Shown: positions 32,332-41,166 of the stretch, piece by piece
Layout of the letters: the number at the start of each line of letters is the position of its first letter
Numbering within the stretch: the first letter of the stretch is position 1
NCBI RefSeq assembly: GCF_047501465.1
Contig: NZ_JAZDRL010000001.1
Location: 930,001 to 994,000 of the forward strand
From: Pseudochelatococcus sp047501465
GTDB taxonomy: Bacteria; Pseudomonadota; Alphaproteobacteria; Rhizobiales; Beijerinckiaceae
DNA: 64,000 bases
Direction of reading: 5' to 3'
Notes under the pieces: generated by a model
Told to the model about the DNA's origin: nothing
The model's input: the letters and a program-made list of their open reading frames with translations, nothing else
Database searches by the model: none
Made by a program: the position numbers and the translations under genes

Positions 32332-33879
32332 TTAACGCCTCAGGATACCACCCAGCGTGCCCCGCACAATGGCACGTCCGATAGTTCCCCCCGTTTTACC
32401 ACCGATAGAACGACCAAGGTCAGCTGCAATCTGCCCAACAACACGGTTTGTGACAGTGCGGGTAACATCCCGCGCAATCACCTGCCCTGTTGACAGCTTC
32501 TGGCCACGTGGGCGGGCGGTACCGAAGAGCGAACCCAGAAAACCGCCGATACCACCAAGTATACCTTCCTCAGCCTGCGGTGCATTCGCAGCCTCAGTTG
32601 CTTGCTCCGCTCGCCCCGCAAGCACCTCGTATGCTGACTCACGATCAACAACCGTATCATATTTGCCGCGTAAAGAACTGGCCGCAATAATCGCTGCCCT
32701 TTCAGGTTGGGTGAGTGGTCCAACGCGCCCCGAAGGTGGTGCAATCAATGTTCGCGATACCATTTCTGGTGCGCCCTTCTCATCCAGAAGTGAGACAAGC
32801 GCCTCGCCAACTGCAAGTTCAGTAATGGCTTTTTCCGTGTTGAAGGCCGGGTTCTGGCGGAAGGTTTCCGCAGCTGCACGCACTGCTTTTTGATCACGCG
32901 GGGTAAAGGCGCGCAGGGCATGTTGCACGCGATTGCCCATCTGCCCCAGCACGGTCTCCGGCACATCTAGCGGATTTTGCGTCACGAAATACACGCCAAC
33001 GCCCTTGGAACGGATCAACCTGACCACACGCTCCACAGCATCCAGCAGCGCCTTGGGTGCATCGTCGAACAAAAGGTGTGCTTCGTCGAAAAAGAATACC
33101 AGCACCGGCTTTTCGGGATCACCAATTTCCGGCAGTTGCTCGAACAATTCCGACAATAGCCACAGCAGGAACGTGGCATAGAGGCGCGGATTATTCATCA
33201 GCTGATCAGCAGCAAGGATGTTGACGACACCACGCCCATCACGATCCGTGCGGATGAGATCATCGATGCTCAGCGCTGGCTCGCCGAAAAATTTATCGCC
33301 GTTCTGGTTTTCGAGCACCAACAGGCGGCGTTGAATTGTACCAACCGACTGCTTGGCAACATTGCCATATTCGGCACTGAACTGCGCTGCATTTTCAGAG
33401 ACATGGTTGAGAAGCGCCCGCAAATCCTTAAGATCAAGCAGCAACAGCCCTTGTTCATCAGCCACGCGGAAGACGATGTTGAGAATACCCTCCTGCGTCT
33501 CGTTGAGATCCAGCAATCTTGAGAGCAGCAGCGGCCCCATATCCGAGATGCTGGCACGCACCGGGTGCCCCTGCACGCCAAACACATCCCAAAACGTCAC
33601 CGGGAAACGATCAGGTGTATAGGTTACACCGATCTCCTCGGCCCGCTTGATAAACGGTGCAGCACCCTCGCCAGCTGCGGCCATCCCGGATAGATCGCCT
33701 TTGATATCTGCTGCAAATACCGGCACACCGGCATTGGAAAATCCTTCCGCGAGCACCTGAAGGGTCACGGTCTTGCCGGTGCCGGTTGCACCCGTCACAA
33801 GGCCATGCCGGTTGGCGCGCTTGAGCAGCAGCGTCTCGGGCTTATCGCTCTTTCCGATCAGAATCCCTGCATCCGCCAT
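32332..33879 (-). CDS. HerA-like (DUF853/YjgR) ATPase
   Basis: This 515-residue P-loop ATPase belongs to the DUF853 branch of the HerA/FtsK superfamily. Walker A is GATGTGKTVTL near residue 32 and Walker B is VFFFDEAHLLF. GKSDKPETLLLKRANRHGL at the start and SKGVGVYFVTQNPLDVPETVLGQMGNRVQHALRAFTP in the middle are characteristic. The Gly/Arg-rich C-terminus (GRSIGGKTGGTIGRAIVRGTLGGILRR) resembles glycine-zipper or membrane-associated tails. The biological role of this group is not established; DNA translocation is inferred from family. It follows mutS on the same strand after 27 bases. Confidence 0.88.
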   Translation of the reverse strand: MADAGILIGKSDKPETLLLKRANRHGLVTGATGTGKTVTLQVLAEGFSNAGVPVFAADIKGDLSGMAAAGEGAAPFIKRAEEIGVTYTPDRFPVTFWDVFGVQGHPVRASISDMGPLLLSRLLDLNETQEGILNIVFRVADEQGLLLLDLKDLRALLNHVSENAAQFSAEYGNVAKQSVGTIQRRLLVLENQNGDKFFGEPALSIDDLIRTDRDGRGVVNILAADQLMNNPRLYATFLLWLLSELFEQLPEIGDPEKPVLVFFFDEAHLLFDDAPKALLDAVERVVRLIRSKGVGVYFVTQNPLDVPETVLGQMGNRVQHALRAFTPRDQKAVRAAAETFRQNPAFNTEKAITELAVGEALVSLLDEKGAPEMVSRTLIAPPSGRVGPLTQPERAAIIAASSLRGKYDTVVDRESAYEVLAGRAEQATEAANAPQAEEGILGGIGGFLGSLFGTARPRGQKLSTGQVIARDVTRTVTNRVVGQIAADLGRSIGGKTGGTIGRAIVRGTLGGILRR

Positions 33880-33906
33880 TTGGGCAATCCTTAAGGTTAG
33901 TTGCTT

Positions 33907-36684
33907 TTACCCTATCTTTTCATCGGCTTCGGTGCGACGCAAGCCCTTGAGACGGTAGAGCGCTTCCAGTGCCTCACGCGGGGATAGCTCATCTGGTAGA
34001 ATACCATCCAATGCCTCGCGAAGCACGTCCGGCCCCGCAACTGTAATGGGTGCTGCAGCAGGCGCGGCAAAGGCAGAGAAAAGCGGTAGATCATCAATCA
34101 ACGCACTAACCGGCTTTTCCCGTTCGCTCTTCTCCAGCTCATTCAGGATGGCGCGAGCGCGCGTGATGACCTTTGGCGGCAAACCAGCAAGCTTTGCCAC
34201 TTGAATCCCGTAGGAGCGATCAGCCGCACCCGGCACAACCTCATGCAGAAACACCACATCGCCCTGCCATTCCGTCACGCGCACAGTGGCATTCGATACG
34301 CGCTTCAGCCTGTCAGACAGCGCCGTGAGCTCGTGATAATGCGTGGCAAATAGCGACCGGCAACGGTTGCTCTCATGCAGATGCTCAATCGCCGCCCATG
34401 CTATCGAAAGACCGTCAAAGGTGGCCGTGCCACGTCCGATTTCGTCGAGGATCACAAGTGAGCGTTCGCCTGCCTGATTAAGGATGGCGGCAGTTTCAAT
34501 CATCTCGACCATGAAGGTAGAGCGTCCACGCGCCAGATCATCCGCTGCACCAACGCGGGAGAACAGGCGGTCAACGACGCCGATCTGCGCTGATTTTGCC
34601 GGCACGAACGCACCCATTTGCGCCAGCACCACGATCAGAGCGTTTTGGCGCAGGAAGGTCGATTTACCCGCCATGTTCGGACCGGTGATCAACGTAATGC
34701 GCCCCGCCTTGGCCGATCCGGGTGGAGACAAGTCACAATCGTTGGCAACAAATGCCACGCCATTACGCTTGCAAGCTGCTTCCACCACAGGATGCCGTCC
34801 ACCTTCAATGTTGAAGGAAAGGCTTGCGTCGACATGCGGGCGAGCCCAGCCAAGATCAGCTGCGAGATCGGCAAGTGCAGCGGTAACATCGATGACTGCC
34901 AAAGCAGAGGCCGCTTCCTTAATAGCCTCTGCATGATGGGACATGTTCTCCACCAGCTGGTCGAATACTGCGAGCTCAATTGAGCTTGCCCGATCCCCCG
35001 CAGAAGCGATACGCGCCTCAAGCTCACCCAGCTCCACCGTTGAGAAGCGCATCGTGCCGGCCATTGTCTGGCGATGGACGAAGGTTTCATTCAGCGGCGC
35101 ACGCACAAAAGCCTCGCCAGCCGCTTGCGGCACCTCAACGAAATAACCGATCAGATTATTGTGCTTCACCTTGAGTTGGCGACAGCCACTTTCGTCTGCA
35201 TAGCGTGCCTGAAGGGCAGCAATTACTTTACGCGAATCTGCCTGTAACATACGGGCTTCATCAAGATTGGCGTCATAGCCTTCGCGCACAAAGCCACCAT
35301 CGCGCTTGAGCAAAGGCAGCTCATCCGCAAGTGCAGCAGACAGTGCCTTGCCCCATTCAGGATCGAGGGCAGCCAGGCTGCTACGCGCGCCTTCAAGCTC
35401 AATAGGCAGAATTGCTACATGCTCAAGATAATTGGCAATGACCAAAGAAGCGGTCAGCCCATCTCGCACAACAGCTAAATCACGCGGGCCACCCCGGCCC
35501 AGCAACAACCGGGAAAGTGCACGCGCCATATCGGGCGCCGAGCGTAACAATCCCCGCAAGCGCTCACGCAGCACCATATCGTCAGACAGCGCCTGCACAG
35601 CATCTTGCCGATGGCTGATCGCAGCAGCATCCGTCAATGGCCCGGCAAGGCGCTCAGCCAATAGCCGTCCCCCACCGGGTGTAAGCGTGCGATCAATCGC
35701 GGCAAGCAAGCTGCCTGCACGTTCGCCAGATAAAGTGCGGGTGAGTTCGAGATTGGCGCGCGTGGCAGCATCAATAGCAAGCCCGGCCCCTTCCACCTCA
35801 CGTGCAGGCGGCGATAACGGCGGACGCGAACCAAGCTGTGTGCGCTCCACATAGGCGATGATGGCTGCTGAAGCCGCAAGTTCACTGGGGCTGAACTGGC
35901 CAAAGCCCGCCAGATCCGAAACCCCGAAATAATCCTTCAACCGCCGTTCGCTTGAAGCCGAATCAAGCCCCTCATGCGCCATGGGGGTGACAGATGCCCG
36001 CTGCTCCTGCCAATAAGCACGCAGTCCCTCGTCATCCAGAACAGCATCCGGAACAATGATTTCGCGTGGTTCAAGCCGGGCAATCTCTGCCATCAGTGCA
36101 TTGGCTGAAACTTCGGACACCGTGAAGCGCCCCGTCGAAATATCTGCGGCAGCAACGGCATAGCACCATTGCGTTTCCGATATCCGGCGACGGGCAACAG
36201 CTGCCAGCCAATTGGATCGGCTTGGCTCCAGAAGCCGATCTTCAGTGATCGTGCCCGGCGTGACCAACCGCACGACAGCGCGGTGAACAACTGATTTGCT
36301 GCCCCGTTTGCGGGCCTCGGCAGGATTTTCCATCTGCTCGCAAACAGCCACCCTGTGGCCCGCCGCAATGAGGCGTTCAAGGTAATCCTCTGCCTTATCC
36401 ACGGGCACGCCGCACATCGGGATATCTTCACCCAGATGCTTGCCGCGTTTAGTCAGCACAATACCGAGCGAGCGAGAGGCGATTTCGGCATCACCGAAAA
36501 ACAGCTCATAAAAATCACCCATGCGATAAAACAGCAGGGTATCCGGGTGCGCGACCTTAATTTCGATGTATTGCTGCATCATCGGCGATGGCTTATCAGC
36601 CACGCTTACAGGCATAGCTGCTTCAATAGCCGGTGCATCAACGGTGTATGGTGAAGCGGATGTTGTTTTTGATAAGCGGATCAT
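33907..36684 (-). CDS. mutS: DNA mismatch repair protein MutS
   Basis: This 925-residue MutS recognises mismatches and small loops. The mismatch-binding Phe-X-Glu is in RMGDFYELF (about residues 56-64); connector, lever and clamp regions follow. The ATPase domain has GPNMAGKST (Walker A), STFMVEM and LVILDEIGRGTATFDG (Walker B), then FATHYHELT and the C-terminal helix-turn-helix/dimerisation region. It is somewhat longer than E. coli MutS, partly because of about 30 residues before MMQQYIEIK. The ATG at 36684 has no clear Shine-Dalgarno; an internal ATG at residue 24 would also give a complete protein. No mutL in the window. Confidence 0.96.
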   Translation of the reverse strand: MIRLSKTTSASPYTVDAPAIEAAMPVSVADKPSPMMQQYIEIKVAHPDTLLFYRMGDFYELFFGDAEIASRSLGIVLTKRGKHLGEDIPMCGVPVDKAEDYLERLIAAGHRVAVCEQMENPAEARKRGSKSVVHRAVVRLVTPGTITEDRLLEPSRSNWLAAVARRRISETQWCYAVAAADISTGRFTVSEVSANALMAEIARLEPREIIVPDAVLDDEGLRAYWQEQRASVTPMAHEGLDSASSERRLKDYFGVSDLAGFGQFSPSELAASAAIIAYVERTQLGSRPPLSPPAREVEGAGLAIDAATRANLELTRTLSGERAGSLLAAIDRTLTPGGGRLLAERLAGPLTDAAAISHRQDAVQALSDDMVLRERLRGLLRSAPDMARALSRLLLGRGGPRDLAVVRDGLTASLVIANYLEHVAILPIELEGARSSLAALDPEWGKALSAALADELPLLKRDGGFVREGYDANLDEARMLQADSRKVIAALQARYADESGCRQLKVKHNNLIGYFVEVPQAAGEAFVRAPLNETFVHRQTMAGTMRFSTVELGELEARIASAGDRASSIELAVFDQLVENMSHHAEAIKEAASALAVIDVTAALADLAADLGWARPHVDASLSFNIEGGRHPVVEAACKRNGVAFVANDCDLSPPGSAKAGRITLITGPNMAGKSTFLRQNALIVVLAQMGAFVPAKSAQIGVVDRLFSRVGAADDLARGRSTFMVEMIETAAILNQAGERSLVILDEIGRGTATFDGLSIAWAAIEHLHESNRCRSLFATHYHELTALSDRLKRVSNATVRVTEWQGDVVFLHEVVPGAADRSYGIQVAKLAGLPPKVITRARAILNELEKSEREKPVSALIDDLPLFSAFAAPAAAPITVAGPDVLREALDGILPDELSPREALEALYRLKGLRRTEADEKIG

Positions 36685-36844
36685 CGCGGAAAGTTAACAG
36701 ACCCTGTTGCACCTTTCATCTATCTGCACCAGTCGACCATGCACGAAACAGTGGAGAACCCCGCTTGAGACTGCACAGACGCATCGATATGGTGCATTCA
36801 GATAACAAACACTAACAAAATTCCCAGAGGCAGACCCCATCCCC

Positions 36845-39127
36845 ATGACAGAGCGTAAACGCAAAACCCGCCTGACCTACACGGATCAGGAGGCCCTGAA
36901 TTTTCATTCCCGCGGACGCCCCGGAAAACTAGAGGTCACGCCTACCAAGCCGATGACAACGCAGCGCGATCTATCGCTGGCGTATTCTCCGGGGGTGGCC
37001 GTACCAGTGCGTGCCATTCATGAAAACCCCGTAACCGCCTATGATTATACTGCGCGCAGCAATCTGGTCGCGGTGATTTCCAACGGCACTGCGATTCTGG
37101 GTCTGGGAAATTTGGGTGCGCTTGCATCAAAGCCAGTGATGGAAGGCAAGGCCGTCCTCTTCAAACGTTTCGCTGATATCGATGCTTTCGATCTTGAGGT
37201 CGATACGGAGAACGTGGAAGAGTTCATCAATGCCGTGCGTTTCCTTGGCCCCACTTTTGGGGGTATCAACCTTGAGGACATCAAGGCCCCTGAGTGCTTC
37301 ATCATTGAAGACCGCCTCAAGGAGCTGATGGACATCCCCGTTTTCCATGATGACCAGCACGGCACGGCAATCATCGCGGCGGCGGGCATGATCAATGCCC
37401 TGCATCTGACCGGGCGCGACATCGCCACAACCAAGCTCGTTGTGAATGGAGCGGGCGCTGCAGGCATTGCCTGCATCGAGCTCGTCAAGGCTATTGGCTT
37501 CAGAAACGAGAACGTCATTCTCTGTGATACCAAGGGCGTGATTTACAAGGGCCGCACTGAAGGCATGAATCAGTGGAAATCCGCCCACGCCGTTGAAACC
37601 AAGGCACGTTCGCTCGCAGAGGCAGTGAATGGCGCGGATATCTTCTTCGGCCTCTCGGCAAAGGGTGCGCTAACGCCAGAGATGGTGGCAAGCATGGGTG
37701 AAAACCCGATCATCTTCGCCATGGCTAATCCTGATCCGGAAATCTCGCCTGAAGAAGTCGCCCGCGTTCGCGATGATGCGATCATGGCGACAGGTCGGTC
37801 GGATTACCCCAATCAGGTTAATAACGTCCTCGGCTTCCCCTATATCTTCCGTGGTGCGCTTGATGTGCGTGCCACGACCATCAACATGGAAATGAAGATT
37901 GCAGCTGTCAACGCGCTGGCGCAACTTGCCCGCGAGGACGTGCCCGATGAAGTCGCAGCTGCCTATGATGGCGCACGCCCGCGCTTTGGCCGCGATTACA
38001 TCATCCCTGCCCCTTTCGATCCGCGCCTCATTCAGGTTGTGCCACCTGCTGTTGCGCAGGCTGCCGTTGATTCTGGCGTTGCACAGCGCCCTATCGAAAA
38101 TGTTATTGAATACAAAACACAGCTTTCAGCCCGCCGCGATCCGGTGGTAAGCGTGCTTAACACTGTATTCGAGCGCGTGCGCCGCTTCCCCAAGCGCGTC
38201 GTTTTTGCTGAAGGTGAGGACGAGGCTGTCATCCGTGGTGCTCTTTCCTATGTGCACCAGGGACTTGGCACTGCTATTCTGGTGGGACGTGAGGATAGGA
38301 TTCGCGAAACTGCCGCACAGGCAGGCGTTGATTTGAATGGTCGCGAAGGGATTGAGATCCATAATGCCGCGCGCTCACAATATAATCAGCTTTATACGCA
38401 GTTTCTGTATGAAAGGCTGCAGCGCGATGGCTTCCTGTTGCGCGATTGTCAACGGCTGATCAATCAGGACCGCAACCATTTCGGTGCAGCGATGGTCGTG
38501 CATGGCCATGCCGATGCAATGGTCACTGGCGCTACCCGCAATTATCACACCGCGCTTAAGGAAGTTATGCGGGTGATTGATACACGGCCTGGCCATCGGG
38601 TGATCGGCGTCTCTATTGCCATCACGCGTGGGCGCACCGTGCTGATTGCTGATACGGCCATCACTCAGCTTCCTACTTCAGAAGATCTTGCAGCAATTGC
38701 AACAGAAGCTGCAGGCGTAGCGCGTCGTCTGGGATATGATCCGCGCGTGGCGCTCCTGGCGTTCGGCACCTTCGGCCAGCCACGCGGCAACGGCTCCGCC
38801 CACGTACACGAAGCCGTGCGCATTCTGGACCAACAACGCGCACGTTTCGAGTATGATGGTGAGATGAGCGCGGAAGCGGCGCTTAATGCGGAAGCGCTAT
38901 CGCTTTATCCATTCTGCCGCCTGAAGGGGCCTGCCAACGTGCTGGTAATGCCAGCGCTGCATTCAGCGTCCATCTCCACGCAGATGCTGCAGGAACTGGG
39001 GGCTGCAACTGTTGTAGGACCGCTGATTGTTGGTCTGAACAAGCCTGTGCAAATTTTGCCCATCGGCGCCAAGGATACCGATATTGTAAACATGGCTGCA
39101 CTCGCCGCCTACAATATCGGTGGCTAG
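36845..39127 (+). CDS. maeB: NADP-dependent malic enzyme with phosphotransacetylase-like C-terminal domain (MaeB)
   Basis: This 760-residue MaeB-type enzyme decarboxylates malate to pyruvate. The N-terminal malic domain (about 15-155) has SRGRPGKLEVTPTKP and IPVFHDDQHGTAII, and the NAD(P)-binding domain has LVVNGAGAAGIACIELVKA. From about residue 430 on is a phosphotransacetylase-like domain (RVVFAEGEDEAVIRGA, DAMVTGATRNYHTALKEVMRVI). In known MaeB proteins this domain is regulatory rather than catalytic, responding to acetyl-CoA or similar ligands. The gene is divergent from mutS and ends at strong hairpins. Length and domain order are normal. Confidence 0.95.
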   Translation: MTERKRKTRLTYTDQEALNFHSRGRPGKLEVTPTKPMTTQRDLSLAYSPGVAVPVRAIHENPVTAYDYTARSNLVAVISNGTAILGLGNLGALASKPVMEGKAVLFKRFADIDAFDLEVDTENVEEFINAVRFLGPTFGGINLEDIKAPECFIIEDRLKELMDIPVFHDDQHGTAIIAAAGMINALHLTGRDIATTKLVVNGAGAAGIACIELVKAIGFRNENVILCDTKGVIYKGRTEGMNQWKSAHAVETKARSLAEAVNGADIFFGLSAKGALTPEMVASMGENPIIFAMANPDPEISPEEVARVRDDAIMATGRSDYPNQVNNVLGFPYIFRGALDVRATTINMEMKIAAVNALAQLAREDVPDEVAAAYDGARPRFGRDYIIPAPFDPRLIQVVPPAVAQAAVDSGVAQRPIENVIEYKTQLSARRDPVVSVLNTVFERVRRFPKRVVFAEGEDEAVIRGALSYVHQGLGTAILVGREDRIRETAAQAGVDLNGREGIEIHNAARSQYNQLYTQFLYERLQRDGFLLRDCQRLINQDRNHFGAAMVVHGHADAMVTGATRNYHTALKEVMRVIDTRPGHRVIGVSIAITRGRTVLIADTAITQLPTSEDLAAIATEAAGVARRLGYDPRVALLAFGTFGQPRGNGSAHVHEAVRILDQQRARFEYDGEMSAEAALNAEALSLYPFCRLKGPANVLVMPALHSASISTQMLQELGAATVVGPLIVGLNKPVQILPIGAKDTDIVNMAALAAYNIGG

Positions 39128-39302
39128 GATAATTGATCATGTCTCAGGGTGAGCCGCAAAAACGTCCATACGGCATTTTTCTGGCTTCCCTTGAGACAAA
39201 CCTCAACACTTCCCAAGCTTACGTCTGAAATTTAATGGCTGGAGATTTCGGAAATTTGCGCTGATTGCATCTCAGCCCACCCGAAAAATGTTTTGTGAAA
39301 GC

Positions 39303-39340
39303 AAAAAGGGGAGATCCGTTGCATCGGATCTCCCCTTTTT
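39303..39340. terminator. Bidirectional intrinsic terminator between maeB and the FliO-like gene
   Basis: AAAAAGGGGAGATCCG (39303-39318) and CGGATCTCCCCTTTTT (39325-39340) form a perfect 16-bp stem with a 6-base loop. The ends provide a T tract on each strand. It sits between two convergent genes and should stop transcription both ways. A second imperfect hairpin (GTCTCAGGG near 39141 with CCCTTGAGAC near 39188) lies just after maeB. Confidence 0.9.
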
Positions 39341-39366
39341 CAATCATTACTCAGGTTAAATGGTAC

Positions 39367-40776
39367 TCACTCGCCCTTCGGTGAATTACGTCCCAGTAAG
39401 CGAGCAAACTCTGCCTCGATATTTTCCAGCGACGTGAGATCAAACGCAGGTGGTTTTGCGGTCTCAGTCTTCGGCGCAGGCGTTGATGCCACTTGGGATG
39501 GCTCTGACTGCGCCTCATTCTTTGACGATTCGCCGCTCTTTTCCGGTATCGCTCCCTGGCTGGATGCTTCCTGTGCAGGAGGATTGACAGCACGCGTAGG
39601 CGCCATCCCTGGCAAGGGACGGAACGACTCAGCTCCAGATGGCGCACCACTCACTGAACGCGCAGGAGAAACTGGCGCAATAGGTGACGGCGGTGTATAA
39701 GGCGCAGTCGTTGGCCTATCTATACCAAGAGATGGGAAGTCCCTCCTGGCAGGCTCGAAGGCCTCCTGCTTTACGGGCTGGATATCAGCCTGCGCGCCGG
39801 ATGAAGGACCAGCCTCAACCGGGTTGACGCCTTCACCAGCCTCTTTCGCTGCAGGTACATCATCAAATTTGATACCCGTCACCGGAGATGGCCGCACTGC
39901 CCCGAAAGGACGTTTCAACGCCTCTTCCAACTGACGTGTCACACCGCTTAAAGGACGCTGCGGCGCATCCTGCTCACGGGTGGTCGTGGAAGTTGTTGCT
40001 TGTGAAGCCGCAGAGCCGGGAAGAGCATTGCCAGGAAATGAAAGCGGCATTGCCTGCAAACCTGCCCCAACGCCAGCAGCTCCTGCAGTTTCAGTTTCAG
40101 TTTCAGTTCCTGTTACTTCGCGACGGGGCAAGCTACCTGATGGAGCGGTCGGCATAACTGGCTGTATTGGCGGAACGGGGGGCTGCACAGGTGGCAAAGT
40201 AGGTGAAGTAACCGGCCGGGATGTCGGCGCAAGCGGTGATGAAGGCGCCACAGGCGTCGCCAATGGCCTGGTCACCCCAGGGGAGCGCCCACCACTTAAA
40301 CCAGCACTAGGCTCAACAACATTTGGCTGCGGCATTTCCATGCGGGCTGGTGCACGAACAGGTTCAGCCTCAGGACCGGCCTCGTCGGCAACAGCCATAC
40401 TGCTTTCTGTCAAAACAGGAGCATGATGGGGCTGGACCGGCTGCGGACCTGCTGCACGATATGGCATGCGCCCTATTCCGCTTTCAACAAGCAGATCGTT
40501 TGGACCACCGACCATCACAAGATGCTCGACATTGTCGCGCCTTAACAGCAGGAGCTGGCGCTGTGAATCGATATCCACAGCATCTACAATGCCAAGGCGC
40601 TGCTGCCTATGGCGCGCGCTGGTACCTGAAAATCCTACCCGCGACCGTACACCGGTTATGCGTCGTAACAGGGCGGCAAAGGCCGCCAGCAGCCCCAGTA
40701 TGATGACAAAGGCTAGCAGATACTGAACCGCTGCCGGTGTATTGCTCCCGAAAATCTCCACGGTCGCGCCCCCCAC
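39367..40776 (-). CDS. FliO-like flagellar biosynthesis protein with long proline-rich tail
   Basis: This 469-residue protein has one N-terminal membrane helix (about 14-38, VQYLLAFVIILGLLAAFAALL) followed by a short FliO-like cytoplasmic domain: RLGIVDAVDIDSQRQLLLLRRDNVEHLVMVGG (about 59-90). FliO assists assembly of the flagellar export gate. Everything after about residue 105 is a low-complexity Pro/Ala/Ser/Thr tail of roughly 360 residues, including the TETETETA repeat (DNA at 40086-40109). The start could be GTG 40776 or GTG 40761; the latter has a G-rich stretch upstream. It is divergent from cckA. The FliO assignment rests on the domain pattern and this neighbourhood; no other fli gene is present. 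Confidence 0.6.
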   Translation of the reverse strand: MGGATVEIFGSNTPAAVQYLLAFVIILGLLAAFAALLRRITGVRSRVGFSGTSARHRQQRLGIVDAVDIDSQRQLLLLRRDNVEHLVMVGGPNDLLVESGIGRMPYRAAGPQPVQPHHAPVLTESSMAVADEAGPEAEPVRAPARMEMPQPNVVEPSAGLSGGRSPGVTRPLATPVAPSSPLAPTSRPVTSPTLPPVQPPVPPIQPVMPTAPSGSLPRREVTGTETETETAGAAGVGAGLQAMPLSFPGNALPGSAASQATTSTTTREQDAPQRPLSGVTRQLEEALKRPFGAVRPSPVTGIKFDDVPAAKEAGEGVNPVEAGPSSGAQADIQPVKQEAFEPARRDFPSLGIDRPTTAPYTPPSPIAPVSPARSVSGAPSGAESFRPLPGMAPTRAVNPPAQEASSQGAIPEKSGESSKNEAQSEPSQVASTPAPKTETAKPPAFDLTSLENIEAEFARLLGRNSPKGE

Positions 40777-41166
40777 CTATAGAACCGCCGATTACACGGC
40801 TATTAACATCTTGGCTGAGCCATAACGGATTCGCCAGTATGGGATAAATCGCATTTAATGCTGCATATGCAAAGCCTTCATTAGCTACTTGTGATTTATT
40901 GTGTGTATGGGAACTCCTGTAAGGGCAGAGAAATATCCGGTAACGGGCTATGCATGCAGGCAAAGCAACATATGGCGTGTACAAGCGAAACGATACCTCA
41001 AGCATTGAGCCAGAAGTCTATTGTGCGATTGAGCGCCATATGATCTTGAAGCATACAATCTTGAAGTATCCTTACTTGAGACGTCGGCGATAAGTAAAAT
41101 GGTATCGAAGTGCAGGCTTCTCATTGGCTGTCTTCGAAATAGATGCGGTAAAGGGACATCCACCGG
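40777..41166. promoter_or_regulatory. Divergent intergenic region between the FliO-like gene and cckA
   Basis: This 390-base gap must hold the promoters of both divergent genes. Nothing beyond short imperfect repeats was seen, and no confident CtrA box (TTAA-N7-TTAA) or sigma-54 site was found by eye. No ORF or RNA gene is recognised here. Confidence 0.4.
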
